DNA of 64,000 nt from Luteibacter anthropi (GCF_011759365.1 NZ_JAARLZ010000011.1:1-64000), one strand, 5' to 3'; shown: positions 17,886 through 30,409, numbered from the stretch's first letter. The notes: generated from the letters alone by a model not told the origin. Program-made: numbers and translations.

Positions 17886-20774
17886 ATGAATACCGCCATC
17901 CCTACCTCGCGCGAGAGCCCGGAGCTTCGCGCCCTCATCGACCAGCGTTACGCCGACGTGATGGCGGCGTGCCGCGTGGCCCGGATTCCCCTTTATGACG
18001 ACGCGGGGGTGGCTGAGCGCATACGTCGCACACTGCTTGCCTCGGATTTCGCCTTCGAGGTGTTCCGAAGGCAGCCGGAGCTGCTTGCGCCGGCTGGCCT
18101 TGAGCGCCTGCGTGCCGGTTCGGATGCCGGTGCGCGTGGTGCGTCGCTGGATCTCCCCGTCGACGAAACCGCCTGCATGGCGGTGCTGCGTCGTTTCCGT
18201 CATGCAGAGGCGGTGCGCCTGGTGTTTCGTGACGTGAACGGCCTGGACGACATCGACGAAACGCTGTCGTCCACGAGCACGCTCTACGAAGCCCTGCTCG
18301 CTTCGGCGCTGCGCTGGTCGGAAGCAGCGATGCATGCGCGCTACGGGCGACCACGCGACGCAGAAGGCATCGAGCAGCGCATGGTCGTGGTCGGCTTCGG
18401 CAAGCTCGGTGGCAACGAACTGAATTTCTCTTCGGACATCGATCTCGTACTGGCGTATGCGTCCGGTGGCGAAACGGACGGCGCGCGTCCGCTCGACAAC
18501 GGTGAATATTTCATCCGCGAAGCACGCCAGCTGGTACGCCTGCTGGCCGAGCCTACGGTCGATGGCATCTGCGCGCGCGTTGACCTGCGCCTGCGGCCCT
18601 TCGGCAATGCCGGGCGCCTTGCGTTGCCGTTCTCGGCCATGGAGCAGTACTACCAGCGCGAAGGACGCGACTGGGAGCGCTACGCATGGATCAAGGCGCG
18701 GCCGGTGGCAGGGGATCGCACGGCGGGGCGCGAATTACAGGACATGCTTCGCCCTTTCGTCTACCGCCGCTATCTCGATTACACGGCATTCGCCGGTTTG
18801 CGCGAGATGAAATCGCTGATCGATGCCGAAGTGGCCCGCAAGGACCTTGCGGGAAATCTCAAACTGGGGCCGGGTGGCATCCGCGAGATCGAGTTCGTGG
18901 TGCAGCTCACGCAGATGATTCGCGGCGGACGCGATCCCGCCTTGCGTGTGCGCGGCCTGTTGCCTGCGCTGAAGGCTTGTGAATCGCGCGGGTACATTCC
19001 TGCCGCTCGCGCGAAACTCCTGCGCGAGGCTTACGTTTTCCTGCGACGCCTGGAAAATCGCGTGCAGATGCTGCGCGACGCGCAGACGCATGACATCCCG
19101 GACGACGACCTGACCCGCGAGCGCCTGGCGCTAGGTCTCGATTACGCCTCGTGGCACGATCTCGAACGTGAACTCACGAAGCATCGTGAAGCCGTGTCCT
19201 CGGAGTTTGCCGCCGTGCTGGTGCCTGAGGCGGGCGGCACCGCCACGGTGCCTGCCGCTGACCGGGATATCTGGACGAAGGCACGGGATGCATCGTTGAA
19301 CGCCGCCACCATGGAAGCCTCGGGTTTCGTGCCGGGCAACCCGGTGGCGGAAGAACTCACCAAGCTACCGAATGCGGCATCCGTGCGATCCATGTCCGCG
19401 CGATCTTCCGAACGGCTGGAGCGACTGATGCCGCAGCTGATCGGCGCCGCGCGTGCCAGCGTGTCGCCATCGCCCAGCCTGCTTCGCCTCATCCGCCTGG
19501 TGCAGGCGGTGGCACGACGCTCGTCGTATCTTGCGTTGCTCGATGAGCAGCCCAATGCCCGGCGTCGTGTGGCCGGCGTATTTGCGGATAGTGCGTTTCT
19601 CGCCGAGCGCGTGATTGCGCAGCCGCTGTTGCTGGATGACGTGCTCGATCCGCGTATCGACCAGCTTCCGTTGAAGCGCGCCGACATCTCGGCGGAAATC
19701 GCCCGCACGCTGGGTGCACTCGACGAGCGCGACGCGGAGCGCGAGCTTGAGCGCATCAACGAATTCCGTTCCAGCATCGCGTTTCGCCTGGGCCTGGCCT
19801 TCAACGATGCGCGAGCTGATGCCACGGCGACCGCACGTCGTCTCGCAGGCCTTGCCGAGGCCGTGGTGGGCGCCGTGCTGGCGCTGGCGATGCGCGAGCT
19901 GATCGCCCAGCACGGGCGCCTGCCGGGCGAAGGCAGTGGGTTCGCCGTGCTTGGGTATGGCAGCCTGGGTGGCGAAGAGCTCGGTTTCGCGTCGGATCTC
20001 GACCTGGTCTTCGTATATGACGGCAAGCGTGCCAACCTGATGAGCGACGGCCCGCGCCAGGTCGATGGCACGCGCTGGTACCAGCGACTGGCCCAGCGTG
20101 TGATGCACTGGCTCGGAGCCCAGACGCATGCCGGCAAGTTGTACGAGGTCGATACGCGGCTGCGTCCCGACGGCTCCAAGGGCCTGCTCGTGGCGAGCGT
20201 GGATGCCTTCGAAGCCTATCAGCGCGATCGCGCCTGGACGTGGGAGCACCAGGCCTTGCAGCGCGCGCGCCATGTCGCGGGCGACGAGCGTCTGGGTGGA
20301 ACCCTGGCGCATATCCGCCGCGACATCCTTGCCGTGCCGCGCGATGGCGACCGGGTGCGCAGCGAGGTGAGCGCCATGCGCACGCGCTGGCGTGCCGAGC
20401 GCGACCGCTCCACGGAGGCGCTGGTGGATGTAAAGCAGGGAAGGGGGGCGCTTATCGATATCGAGTTCATGCTGCAGGGCATGGTGCTGGCCCATGCGGC
20501 TACGCACCCGACGATCCTCGACACCACGGCCAGCAGCGTGCTGGTCGATGTTCTTCGGGATGTGGGCCTGCTCACCGTGGCACAGGCCGACGTCCTGCAT
20601 GTGGCGCATGCCGACCTGTTGCAGATGGGACTGGCCTGTACGCTGGACCTTCGTTCGCGCGTGGTGGCGCGGACACCGGAGTTGGATGCCTTGTGCCAGG
20701 GCGTGAGTCGTGTCGCCGTCGAACTGGGTTTCGATTTCGAAAGCAGCGGCGACGCGGCCCGGAAGGCTGTCTGA
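17886..20774 (+). CDS. glnE: Bifunctional glutamine synthetase adenylyltransferase/deadenylase
   Basis: GlnE attaches AMP to glutamine synthetase and removes it, tuning ammonia assimilation to nitrogen status under PII control. The 962-residue length is normal. Two nucleotidyltransferase domains are visible: the deadenylase half (VVGFGKLGGNELNFSSDIDL) near residue 170, and the adenylyltransferase half (VLGYGSLGGEELGFASDLDL) near residue 690. Each is followed by conserved helical domains (LGPGGIREIEFVVQL; KQGRGALIDIEFMLQ). It has no upstream partner and is followed after 49 bases by a nucleoside hydrolase. Confidence 0.97.
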   Translation: MNTAIPTSRESPELRALIDQRYADVMAACRVARIPLYDDAGVAERIRRTLLASDFAFEVFRRQPELLAPAGLERLRAGSDAGARGASLDLPVDETACMAVLRRFRHAEAVRLVFRDVNGLDDIDETLSSTSTLYEALLASALRWSEAAMHARYGRPRDAEGIEQRMVVVGFGKLGGNELNFSSDIDLVLAYASGGETDGARPLDNGEYFIREARQLVRLLAEPTVDGICARVDLRLRPFGNAGRLALPFSAMEQYYQREGRDWERYAWIKARPVAGDRTAGRELQDMLRPFVYRRYLDYTAFAGLREMKSLIDAEVARKDLAGNLKLGPGGIREIEFVVQLTQMIRGGRDPALRVRGLLPALKACESRGYIPAARAKLLREAYVFLRRLENRVQMLRDAQTHDIPDDDLTRERLALGLDYASWHDLERELTKHREAVSSEFAAVLVPEAGGTATVPAADRDIWTKARDASLNAATMEASGFVPGNPVAEELTKLPNAASVRSMSARSSERLERLMPQLIGAARASVSPSPSLLRLIRLVQAVARRSSYLALLDEQPNARRRVAGVFADSAFLAERVIAQPLLLDDVLDPRIDQLPLKRADISAEIARTLGALDERDAERELERINEFRSSIAFRLGLAFNDARADATATARRLAGLAEAVVGAVLALAMRELIAQHGRLPGEGSGFAVLGYGSLGGEELGFASDLDLVFVYDGKRANLMSDGPRQVDGTRWYQRLAQRVMHWLGAQTHAGKLYEVDTRLRPDGSKGLLVASVDAFEAYQRDRAWTWEHQALQRARHVAGDERLGGTLAHIRRDILAVPRDGDRVRSEVSAMRTRWRAERDRSTEALVDVKQGRGALIDIEFMLQGMVLAHAATHPTILDTTASSVLVDVLRDVGLLTVAQADVLHVAHADLLQMGLACTLDLRSRVVARTPELDALCQGVSRVAVELGFDFESSGDAARKAV

Positions 20775-20823
20775 ACGGCGCGGGCGGCGGTATGCTGTCT
20801 GGCCGTACAGAGAACCTTGCGCG

Positions 20824-21756
20824 ATGAACCGACTGCCGCTGCTGATCGACACCGACCCGGGCGTGGACGATGCCCTGGCCATCCTCATGGCCCATGCGCA
20901 TACGGATGTGACCGCCCTTACCGTTGCGGCAGGCAATGTCGGCCTCGGTCATACCGTCCGCAACGCCCGCACGCTGGTCGACCTGATCGGTGCGACCACG
21001 CCGGTGTTCGCGGGTTGCCCGTCGCCCCTGGTGCGTGCGCCGGAAGAAGACGCGGCCTTCGTACATGGTGAGGATGGTTTCGGCGATGTCGGCTTTCCCG
21101 AGCCCGCTCACAAGGCGCAGGCCGAGCACGCCGCGCTGGCCCTTATCCGCCTCACGCAGGAGCGGCCGAACGAGCTGACTCTCGTCGCTCTCGGCCCCCT
21201 CACCAACCTCGCCCTGGCCGTCCGCCTCGACCCGACCCTGCCGGCACGCGTAAAGCGCCTGGTGATCATGGGTGGTGCCGTCACGGGCCACGGCAACACG
21301 GGCAAGATTCCCGCCGAGTTCAACATCGGTTTCGATCCGGAGGCCGCGCACGTGGTCTTCGAGGCTTTCCCGATGTTCGACCTGGTCGACTGGGAAGCCA
21401 CCGTCCGCCATGCCTTCCCCGATGCCACCTACGACGGCTGGCTGGCCGGTGGCGACAAGCGCGCCGAATTCTTCGGGAAGATCTTCGCCACGGCGCAGCG
21501 CTTCAATGCCGAGCACGAACGCACCGGCTTCATCGCGGCCGACGCTCTGGCCATGGCTGTGGCCCTCGATCCGGAGATCATCACCCGTGCCGAGACGCGC
21601 CACGTGGCCATCGAGCTGGACGGCCGCCTGACCCGCGGCGCCACCGTGGTCGACTGGCAGAACCGCCTGGGCGGCACGCCGAATGCGCGGGTGGTTCTCG
21701 AGGTGAACCAGGACAAGTTCGAGGCGATGATCGCCCGGGCGCTCGGCGTGGCCTGA
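20824..21756 (+). CDS. Nucleoside hydrolase (inosine-uridine preferring type)
   Basis: A 310-residue member of the IunH/Rih family, which cleaves the N-glycosidic bond of ribonucleosides for salvage. The Asp cluster binding Ca2+ and ribose is at the N-terminus ([15 protein letters not shown]), and the middle VIMGGAV and [13 protein letters not shown] segments and the late [17 protein letters not shown] motif fit. Substrate preference (purine or pyrimidine) cannot be read from sequence. The ATG at 20824 lies 49 bases after glnE, so it may share its transcript. Confidence 0.93.
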   Translation: MNRLPLLIDTDPGVDDALAILMAHAHTDVTALTVAAGNVGLGHTVRNARTLVDLIGATTPVFAGCPSPLVRAPEEDAAFVHGEDGFGDVGFPEPAHKAQAEHAALALIRLTQERPNELTLVALGPLTNLALAVRLDPTLPARVKRLVIMGGAVTGHGNTGKIPAEFNIGFDPEAAHVVFEAFPMFDLVDWEATVRHAFPDATYDGWLAGGDKRAEFFGKIFATAQRFNAEHERTGFIAADALAMAVALDPEIITRAETRHVAIELDGRLTRGATVVDWQNRLGGTPNARVVLEVNQDKFEAMIARALGVA

Positions 21757-21802
21757 CGGTTTTCGGGTGGTCACGGGGAATCCCTGTCGTGCCTGCATCC
21801 CC

Positions 21803-21936
21803 GGTCGCGCGCAAGGCGCGCTCCTACAGAGTCACCCCAGTCCTGTAGGAGCGCGCCTCGCGCGCGACCGGTATCCGGGCGCAAGGGCAGGGCCAAGACC
21901 ATCAGCGTCCTGTAGGAGCGCGCCTTGCGCGCGACC
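21803..21936. repeat. Cluster of three palindromic repeats
   Basis: Inverted copy at 21803-21828, forward copies at 21844-21869 and 21911-21936. They occupy most of the gap between the nucleoside hydrolase gene and the rpmE2 promoter. Confidence 0.9.
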
Positions 21937-22021
21937 GGTACCCTCGGGCCCTTCCGATTCTCAGTGCCAAGGCTTCTGGCCCGGAGAAAGGCGACTCAGA
22001 CCGCCGCCCCCTGGTCGCTCC

Positions 22022-22050
22022 TTGACCAGCCGTAGTCCGCTCGCTACAAT
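22022..22050 (+). promoter_or_regulatory. Sigma-70 promoter of rpmE2
   Basis: TTGACC (22022-22027), exactly 17 bases, TACAAT (22045-22050). The best -35/-10 pair seen in the window; it lies 37 bases before the rpmE2 start. Confidence 0.82.
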
Positions 22051-22087
22051 GCCGCTCTTTTCACCCCGCTATTCTCGAGTCAAGACT

Positions 22088-22333
22088 ATGAAAGAGAACA
22101 TCCATCCGAATTACAAGCCGGTGGTCTTCCAGGACCTCTCGTCTGACTTCGCCTTTCTTACCCGTTCGACGATGTCCAGCAAGGAAACCGTCAAGTGGGA
22201 AGACGGCAACGAGTACCCGGTGATCAAGCTCGATATCACCAGCCACTCGCACCCGTTCTACACCGGTAAGCAGAAGACGCTCGACGTCGGCGGCCGCGTC
22301 GACAAGTTCCGTCAGCGCTACGGCAAGAAGTAA
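22088..22333 (+). CDS. rpmE2: 50S ribosomal protein L31 type B
   Basis: An 81-residue L31. It opens [20 protein letters not shown], has [14 protein letters not shown] in the middle, and ends [21 protein letters not shown]. It lacks the CxxC zinc ligands of type A L31, so it is the zinc-independent paralogue; in other bacteria this form is used under zinc limitation. Here it has a strong constitutive-looking promoter and no obvious Zur site, so it may be the main L31. Confidence 0.96.
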   Translation: MKENIHPNYKPVVFQDLSSDFAFLTRSTMSSKETVKWEDGNEYPVIKLDITSHSHPFYTGKQKTLDVGGRVDKFRQRYGKK

Positions 22334-22384
22334 TACAGCGACATCCGCGCGCCGCCTGCGGGGTGGCGTTTCGCGAGGATCGCG

Positions 22385-22422
22385 GACACGGGGCAGGCCA
22401 ACCGCCTGCCCCGTGTCTTTTT
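22385..22422 (+). terminator. Strong terminator after rpmE2
   Basis: Perfect 14-bp stem GACACGGGGCAGGC, loop CAACC, GCCTGCCCCGTGTC, followed by TTTTT on the plus strand. Confidence 0.94.
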
Positions 22423-22470
22423 GCGTTTGCGATTCGACGTTCATCTAACGGACGTTTGAATCGGCACTGT

Positions 22471-22479
22471 GCGATAATG
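22471..22479 (+). promoter_or_regulatory. Probable extended -10 promoter of gltA
   Basis: TGCGATAAT is an extended -10 element (TGN plus GATAAT) about 118 bases before the gltA start. No good -35 is seen at the normal distance. The long leader (about 110 bases) holds no recognised riboswitch. Confidence 0.5.
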
Positions 22480-22596
22480 GGGAACTTCGGTCGCAAGCGC
22501 GGCCGGTACGACACCTCACCCCCGGTGTCGTTTTCCCAACTATCGACGCTGCCCGGTTCCCCCTGGGCGGTGGAGCAAAGAAAAGAGGAGCTCGCC

Positions 22597-23892
<1,296 letters not shown>

Positions 23893-23894
23893 TG

Positions 23895-23924
23895 AAAAAG
23901 CCCCGCGAAAGCGGGGCTTTTTTT
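23895..23924 (+). terminator. Terminator of gltA
   Basis: AAAAAGCCCCGC, loop GAAA, GCGGGGCTTTTTTT directly after the gltA stop. The A-run on the left makes it usable from both strands. Confidence 0.93.
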
Positions 23925-23960
23925 ATGGCTGTCGGTGCAGCCGTGCGTATGTGCATCACC

Positions 23961-24027
23961 GGTCGCGCGCAAGGCGCGCTCCTACAGGGTTATCGTTGCC
24001 TTGTAGGAGCGCGCCTTGCGCGCGACC
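23961..24027. repeat. Pair of opposed palindromic repeats
   Basis: Inverted copy at 23961-23986 and forward copy at 24002-24027, only 15 bases apart. They lie between the convergent gltA and the minus-strand gene at 24033 and end five bases before its stop codon. Confidence 0.9.
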
Positions 24028-24032
24028 GTGGT

Positions 24033-24686
24033 CTACATCGAACCAAACGCAGCCATATCCTCCTCCGCCAGCAACTGCTGCAACATCGCTACGCTGGCCC
24101 GGCGCATCGGTCGTTCGTCCACGCGATCAAGCGGAGCCTGCCGGATCGCATCCGCAGGTAGCACGGTGATGTCGAAGGGAATCCCGTCGGCGCCGAACAG
24201 CAACACGGTGTGCTCGCTCTGCTCGTGATCCGACCAGCGCAGCCGGCGGGTCTGGGTTTCCAGGGGGATGCCCTGCTCGCGAAGGAAGATTCCCGGGGCC
24301 TCGGGGTCGTCACTGAAGACATGCAGGCAGACGGCGGAATGCTCGTCGGCCGTACCCTCCAGCACGGCGCCGACCAGGCGGGCGTCGAAGCCCCGCAGGA
24401 ATCGCATCGCCTCCATGGCGGCCTCACGCCTTGCTCGCAAGGCCTGGGGCTGGCTGTCGGCCTGGAAGATACGCTGGTGTTCGCGTAGCGCCTGCTCGAT
24501 CTCGTTGTTGCGGGGCAGGGCTTGTGTGTCGGCGATGCCTAGCCGCTCGGCGGCTTTCAGCTTCGCATGGTGGAAGTCACGGATGCCATGCTCGCTCATC
24601 AGACGGGCCGCCTCCTGGGCGACCAGGACGCGATTGCGCTGCGTCCTGTCCTGGGCATGGATCCTGTGGTGCTCGCCTCGTGCCAT
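24033..24686 (-). CDS. Conserved protein of unknown function beside mrcA
   Basis: A 217-residue soluble protein opening MARGEHHRIHAQDRTQRNRV. The N-terminal half is helical (VAQEAARLMSEHGIRDFHHAKLKAAERLG; NNEIEQALREHQRIF). The C-terminal half has GAVLEGTADEHSAVCLHVFSD and a PFDITVLP segment that looks like a degenerate nucleotidyltransferase core. Similar proteins are common in Lysobacterales and uncharacterised. It follows mrcA on the same strand after 56 bases, so co-transcription is likely. Confidence 0.75.
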   Translation of the reverse strand: MARGEHHRIHAQDRTQRNRVLVAQEAARLMSEHGIRDFHHAKLKAAERLGIADTQALPRNNEIEQALREHQRIFQADSQPQALRARREAAMEAMRFLRGFDARLVGAVLEGTADEHSAVCLHVFSDDPEAPGIFLREQGIPLETQTRRLRWSDHEQSEHTVLLFGADGIPFDITVLPADAIRQAPLDRVDERPMRRASVAMLQQLLAEEDMAAFGSM

Positions 24687-24742
24687 GACTCACCCCCATG
24701 TGGTGTGTTCGTGTGTCCGGAGTGCGGGCTCGTGCTCCGCAC

Positions 24743-27319
24743 TCAGAAGATGTCGTAGGCGTGGTCTTGCTGTTCCTCCTGCTGCTTCTGCTGTGCCTGT
24801 TCACGTAGACGGTCGACATCCTCGACCTTCATGATTTCATTCATGCCACCGGGAGATGGCAGGCCTGAGCCCGGATCGATCTGTACGGTGGCGATGCCCG
24901 GCGGCATGGCCAGGGTGTGCGAGGGCTTGTCCTTCAGGACGTCGCCCATGTAGTCCATCCAGATCGGCAGGGCGGCCTTTGCGCCGAATTCGCCGCGACC
25001 CAGCGAGCTGAAGTCGTCGAAGCCCACCCACACGGCGGTGGAGTAGTCGCCATTGAAGCCGACGAACCATGCATCGCGGTGATCGTTGGTGGAACCGGTC
25101 TTGCCGGCCAGGTCGTCGCGGCCGAGCGCCTTGGCCGCGGAGCCCGTGCCGCGCTTGATGACGTCCAGCATCAGCGAGGTGATGAGGTAATCGTTGCGGA
25201 CGTCGATCACGTGAGGTGCCAGCTTCGGTGCCTGTGAAGCATTGTCGTGCGAGTCGGCCGGCAGCACGGCGTCGCCCGTGCCGCTTCCACCCGCGCTGCC
25301 CGAACTGGCAGGACGCGCCGGGATCAAGGCGGTGCTGGCCTGCGTCGGCGGCCCCGGCGGGGTTGGGGCGAGCAGTCGCTCCTGGCAGTCGGCACAGGCG
25401 CGTTCCGGGTTGGCGGTGTACACGGGCTTGCCGTCGCGGTCGTCGATGCGCGAGATGAAGTACGGCGTGACCAGGTAGCCACCGTTGGCAAACACGGCAT
25501 ACCCGCGCGCCATGGCCATGGGCGATACCGAGGCGGTGCCCAGGGCCAGCGACAGGTTCTGCGGCAGCGCATCCGGCGTGAAGCCGAAGCGGGTCATGTA
25601 GTCGCGCGCATAGCGCACACTGATGGCGTCGAGCAGGCGCACCGAGACCAGGTTCTTCGACTTCACCAGGGCCTCGCGAAGACGCATGGGGCCGTCGAAC
25701 TTGTTGTCGTCGTTGGCGGGTGTCCACATGCCGTCAGGGCGCGAGGGGTCCGGGAAGGCCACCGGGGCGTCATTGACGATGGAGGCCGGCGTGAAACCGC
25801 GCTCGAACGCCGCCGAGTACAGATACGGCTTGAAGCTGGAGCCCGGCTGGCGGGCGGCCATGACGGCGCGATTGAACTTGGAACGGACGAAGCTGAAACC
25901 GCCCACGAGGGCACGGACGGCACCGTCCTCAGGATCGAGCGAAACCAGCGCGGCCTGGGCGGCGGGAATCTGGGTGAGGCGCCACGGCCCCTTCTGGGGT
26001 TCCTGGTGGCCGCTCTCGGTACCTGCGGCCGTATCGGTGGCCTTGGCCTCCTCGGAGATGTCGTCCTTTTCGCTACGGATCAGGCGAACGACATCACCAC
26101 GCTTGAGTACGGCGTCGACCTTGGTCGGCGTGGCGCCGGCGCGGCCTTCGTTGACGTAGGGACGGGCCCAGGCGATGGACTCCAGGGTGATCGTGGCCGT
26201 CTCCTTCGCGGACAGGTACACCTTCGCCTCCTTGGGACCGGTCTCCGTGACGATGCCGGGCATCATGCCCGCCACGCTTGTGTAGCCGGCGAGAACGCGA
26301 TCGTAGTCATCCGGGCCAGCGCCGGCCGCGAGTTCCTCATGCCCCTCGGGGCCGCGGTAGCCGTGACGGCGGTCGTAAGCGGACAGGCGGCCGCGCAGGG
26401 CCTCGTTGGCGGCCGTCTGTGTTTCGCTGGAGACGGTGGTATGCACGACATACCCCTCGGTGAGGGCGTCGTTGCCGAGTTTCTCCAGCACCTGCTGGCG
26501 GACCATTTCGGCCAGGTAGGGCGCATCCACCTCGATCTGCTGCTCGTGTGGGTAGGCGTCGTTGGGCTCCTTGATGGCCTCGTCGTACTCCGCCTGCGTG
26601 ATGAAGCGGTTCGAGAGCATCTGTCCAAGCACCCAGTCACGGCGCGCCAGCATGCGCTTGGGGTTGTTGAGCGGATTGACTACCGAAGGCAGCTGGAAAG
26701 TCGAGGCCAGGGTGGCGGCCTCGGCCACGGTGAGCTGGTCGAGGGTCTTGCCGTAGTAATACGAGGCGGCAGCGGCCACGCCGTACGAGCGATGACCCAG
26801 GAACATCTTGTTGAGGTACAGCTCGAGGATCTGGTCCTTGGAGAGCTCGTTCTCCATGCGCAGCGCGATGAACATCTCGGTGAGCTTGCGCGAGTAGAGC
26901 TTCTCGGGGCTCAGGAAGAAATTGCGGGCCACCTGCTGGGTGATCGTGGAGCCGCCCGGCCCCTTGTCGCCACCGGAGAGGATCACGTGAATACCGGCGC
27001 GGGCGATGCCGTGCCAGTCGACGCCCGGATGGCTGTAGAAGTCGCCATCCTCGGCCGACAGCACGGCGTTCTTCAGGCGCGCCGGCACATCGGCGATGTG
27101 GACGGGGATGCGCCGGGTCTCACCAAATGATGCGATCAGCCGGCCATCCGAGCTGAGCACGCGTAGGGGAACCTGCATGTGGTAATCGCGCAGGACAGCC
27201 ACGGACGGCAGGCGTGGCGCCAGCAGCCAGTAGGCCACGCCCACGGCTCCCACCACGAAAAGGATGCCGGCCAGGGCGAGGTACAGCGCGTAGCGCAGCA
27301 GACGCTTCAGGATTCGCAT
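24743..27319 (-). CDS. mrcA: Penicillin-binding protein 1A
   Basis: A bifunctional class A enzyme that polymerises and cross-links peptidoglycan. It has 858 residues from the ATG at 27319, chosen for the MRILKRLLRY start and the membrane helix at about 10-32. The glycosyltransferase domain shows SAEDGDFYSHPGVD (Glu90) and GGSTITQQVARN. A PBP1A-type OB-like insert follows. The transpeptidase has the nucleophile motif GSSFKP, then SKN (VKSKNLVS) and KTGSTND. It is divergent from pilMNOPQ, the common mrcA/pil arrangement of gammaproteobacteria. Confidence 0.96.
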   Translation of the reverse strand: MRILKRLLRYALYLALAGILFVVGAVGVAYWLLAPRLPSVAVLRDYHMQVPLRVLSSDGRLIASFGETRRIPVHIADVPARLKNAVLSAEDGDFYSHPGVDWHGIARAGIHVILSGGDKGPGGSTITQQVARNFFLSPEKLYSRKLTEMFIALRMENELSKDQILELYLNKMFLGHRSYGVAAAASYYYGKTLDQLTVAEAATLASTFQLPSVVNPLNNPKRMLARRDWVLGQMLSNRFITQAEYDEAIKEPNDAYPHEQQIEVDAPYLAEMVRQQVLEKLGNDALTEGYVVHTTVSSETQTAANEALRGRLSAYDRRHGYRGPEGHEELAAGAGPDDYDRVLAGYTSVAGMMPGIVTETGPKEAKVYLSAKETATITLESIAWARPYVNEGRAGATPTKVDAVLKRGDVVRLIRSEKDDISEEAKATDTAAGTESGHQEPQKGPWRLTQIPAAQAALVSLDPEDGAVRALVGGFSFVRSKFNRAVMAARQPGSSFKPYLYSAAFERGFTPASIVNDAPVAFPDPSRPDGMWTPANDDNKFDGPMRLREALVKSKNLVSVRLLDAISVRYARDYMTRFGFTPDALPQNLSLALGTASVSPMAMARGYAVFANGGYLVTPYFISRIDDRDGKPVYTANPERACADCQERLLAPTPPGPPTQASTALIPARPASSGSAGGSGTGDAVLPADSHDNASQAPKLAPHVIDVRNDYLITSLMLDVIKRGTGSAAKALGRDDLAGKTGSTNDHRDAWFVGFNGDYSTAVWVGFDDFSSLGRGEFGAKAALPIWMDYMGDVLKDKPSHTLAMPPGIATVQIDPGSGLPSPGGMNEIMKVEDVDRLREQAQQKQQEEQQDHAYDIF

Positions 27320-27505
27320 GGATGGGGACTTCGTCACCGCCGTTTGGGTCGTGGCGGAGTATAGAGCCTCCCCGGCCTCCCGGACGGGCACCCGGGGCTC
27401 GACGGAAGGTCAACGGGATTCGCTAACCCAGTGATGGGATTTGTGAAATAGTGCCTATAAGTGGCCAGAAACGGCCGTTGCCAATCCGTTAAGTTTTCGA
27501 TCTAA

Positions 27506-28617
<1,112 letters not shown>

Positions 28618-28618
<1 letters not shown>

Positions 28619-29232
28619 TGGCACGGATCAACCTGCTTCCCTGGCGCGCCGACCGGCGCAAGGTCCGCGAACGGGAGTTCTACGCCCAGCTCGGCCTTGC
28701 CTTTGGCGCGGCGCTGGTGGTGCTGATCGCGTGGTCGTTCTGGATGGATGCGCGCATCGACAACCAGAACGACCGCAATACGTACCTGCAGGGCGAGATC
28801 AAGCAGCTCGACGACCGCATCGCGAAGATCAAGGACCTGGAAAAGGTGCGCGCCGACCTGCTGCAACGCAAGCAGATCATCGAGCAGCTCCAGGCCAACC
28901 GCGCGCAGATGGTTCACCTGTTCGACGAGCTGGTGAAGACGATCCCGGCCAGTGCCCGCCTCACGGGGATGAAACAGGCGGGAGACTCGATGTCGCTGGA
29001 CGGCGTATCCCAGTCCAATTCGAGCGTGGCCGATTACATGCGCAATATCGAAGCCTCTCCGTGGATGGGGCACGCCGACCTGCGCAAGACCGAAAACACC
29101 CACGACGCCTCACGCATGCCCTATGCCTTCGGCCTCGACGTACACCTGACGACGCCTGTCGACTCGACGCAGGCCGAAGATCCTTCATCGGCAAAGCCCG
29201 CTGCTCCGGCCAAGGCAGGAGCAAAGCCATGA
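28618..29232 (+). CDS. pilN: Type IV pilus assembly protein PilN
   Basis: A 204-residue inner-membrane protein. A short cytoplasmic N-terminus holds the PilM-binding motif MARINLLPWRADRRKVRERE. One membrane helix (about 23-40) follows, then a periplasmic coiled coil (about 45-95) and a ferredoxin-like domain. The Ala/Pro/Lys tail is longer than minimal. Its ATG shares the A of the pilM stop (TGATG). Confidence 0.97.
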
Positions 29233-29885
29233 AATTCGTAGACGATCTTCGTAACCTCGATCGCAACAACATCGGCGGATGGCCGAAGTCGGTGAAGTAT
29301 TTCTTCACCGGACTGATCTTCGTCGTCGTCACCTTTTTCGGCTGGTATCTCTACATCAGCGACCAGCAGGACCAGCTCGAAGGGCTTGAAAGCCGCGAAG
29401 CCGCGCTGAAGACCGAGTTCTCGCAGAAGCAGGCCAAGTCGGCCAATCTCGAAGCGCTGGAACAGCAGCTCAAGGAAATGCAGGACATGCTGCGTACCCT
29501 GCTGCGCCAGCTGCCCAGCAAGACGGAGATGCCCGAGCTGCTGGTCGATATCTCGCAGACGGCACTCGCCGCCGGCATCGAGAACGAGCTGTTCCAGCCC
29601 GGTCCGGAAACACCGCGCGATTTCTACGCCGAGAAACCGATCACCTTGCGGATGGTGGGCACCTATCACCAGTTCGGAAGCTTCATCAGCGGCGTGGCAT
29701 CGCTGCCGCGCGTGGTGATCCTGACCCTGCACGACGTCTCCCTGAGTCCCAAGGATAAAGATGCCGGCAAGAAGGGCGGTGATTCGGGCCTGCTGATCCT
29801 GCAGGGCACCGTGAAGACTTACCGTTACCTGGATGACGACGAAGCGGCAGAGCAATCCAAGGCAGCGAAGGGAGCCAGGAAATGA
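29229..29885 (+). CDS. pilO: Type IV pilus assembly protein PilO
   Basis: A 218-residue partner of PilN in the alignment complex. It has a short cytoplasmic start (MKFVDDLRNLDRNNIGGWPK), one helix (about 25-45), a periplasmic coiled coil (about 47-95, EGLESREAALKTEFSQKQAK) and the PilO domain (ELLVDISQTALAAGIENELF). It overlaps the pilN stop by four bases (ATGA). Confidence 0.97.
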   Translation: MKFVDDLRNLDRNNIGGWPKSVKYFFTGLIFVVVTFFGWYLYISDQQDQLEGLESREAALKTEFSQKQAKSANLEALEQQLKEMQDMLRTLLRQLPSKTEMPELLVDISQTALAAGIENELFQPGPETPRDFYAEKPITLRMVGTYHQFGSFISGVASLPRVVILTLHDVSLSPKDKDAGKKGGDSGLLILQGTVKTYRYLDDDEAAEQSKAAKGARK

Positions 29886-30409
29886 CAGCGTCTCTCTCGC
29901 GTGGGCGTGTCGTCCTGCTTGCGCTCTCCGTGGCATCTGCACTGGCCGGCTGCACCAGCGGCACCTCGGACCTGCACGAGTGGGTGGATGCCGAGAAACA
30001 CAAGAAAGGCGAGCCCATCCCCCCGCTCCCGGTACTGCGTACCTTCGAGACCTTCGCCTACCAGGACCAGAACGCCCGCGATCCCTTCAGCCCGAGCGCG
30101 GCGGAAGCGGATGCCTCGACGACATCGGGGACACGGCCTGACGAAAACCGTCCGAAGGAGCCGCTGGAGATGTTCTCGCTCGACACCCTGCGCATGGTGG
30201 GCACGATCGGGACGGGCAACGCGCTGGAAGCCCTGGTCAAGGACCCGGGCGGGGTGATCCACAAGGTTCACCGCAACGAATACATGGGGCAGGCCTACGG
30301 CCGCGTCACCGCCGTCGGGGAAGACCACATCGATCTGGTCGAGCTGGTTCCCAATGGCACGGGCGGCTGGATGGAGCGCCCGGCAAGCATATCGGTCGGC
30401 GACAAATGA
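29882..30409 (+). CDS. pilP: Type IV pilus lipoprotein PilP
   Basis: A 175-residue inner-membrane lipoprotein that connects PilNO to the PilQ secretin. The lipobox is LAGC with Cys24. A Pro-rich region precedes the conserved YQDQNARDPFSPS, and the PilP beta-domain (LDTLRMVGTIGTGNALEALV...GVIHKVHRNEYMGQ) follows. The ATG overlaps the pilO stop by four bases. Confidence 0.97.
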   Translation: MTASLSRGRVVLLALSVASALAGCTSGTSDLHEWVDAEKHKKGEPIPPLPVLRTFETFAYQDQNARDPFSPSAAEADASTTSGTRPDENRPKEPLEMFSLDTLRMVGTIGTGNALEALVKDPGGVIHKVHRNEYMGQAYGRVTAVGEDHIDLVELVPNGTGGWMERPASISVGDK

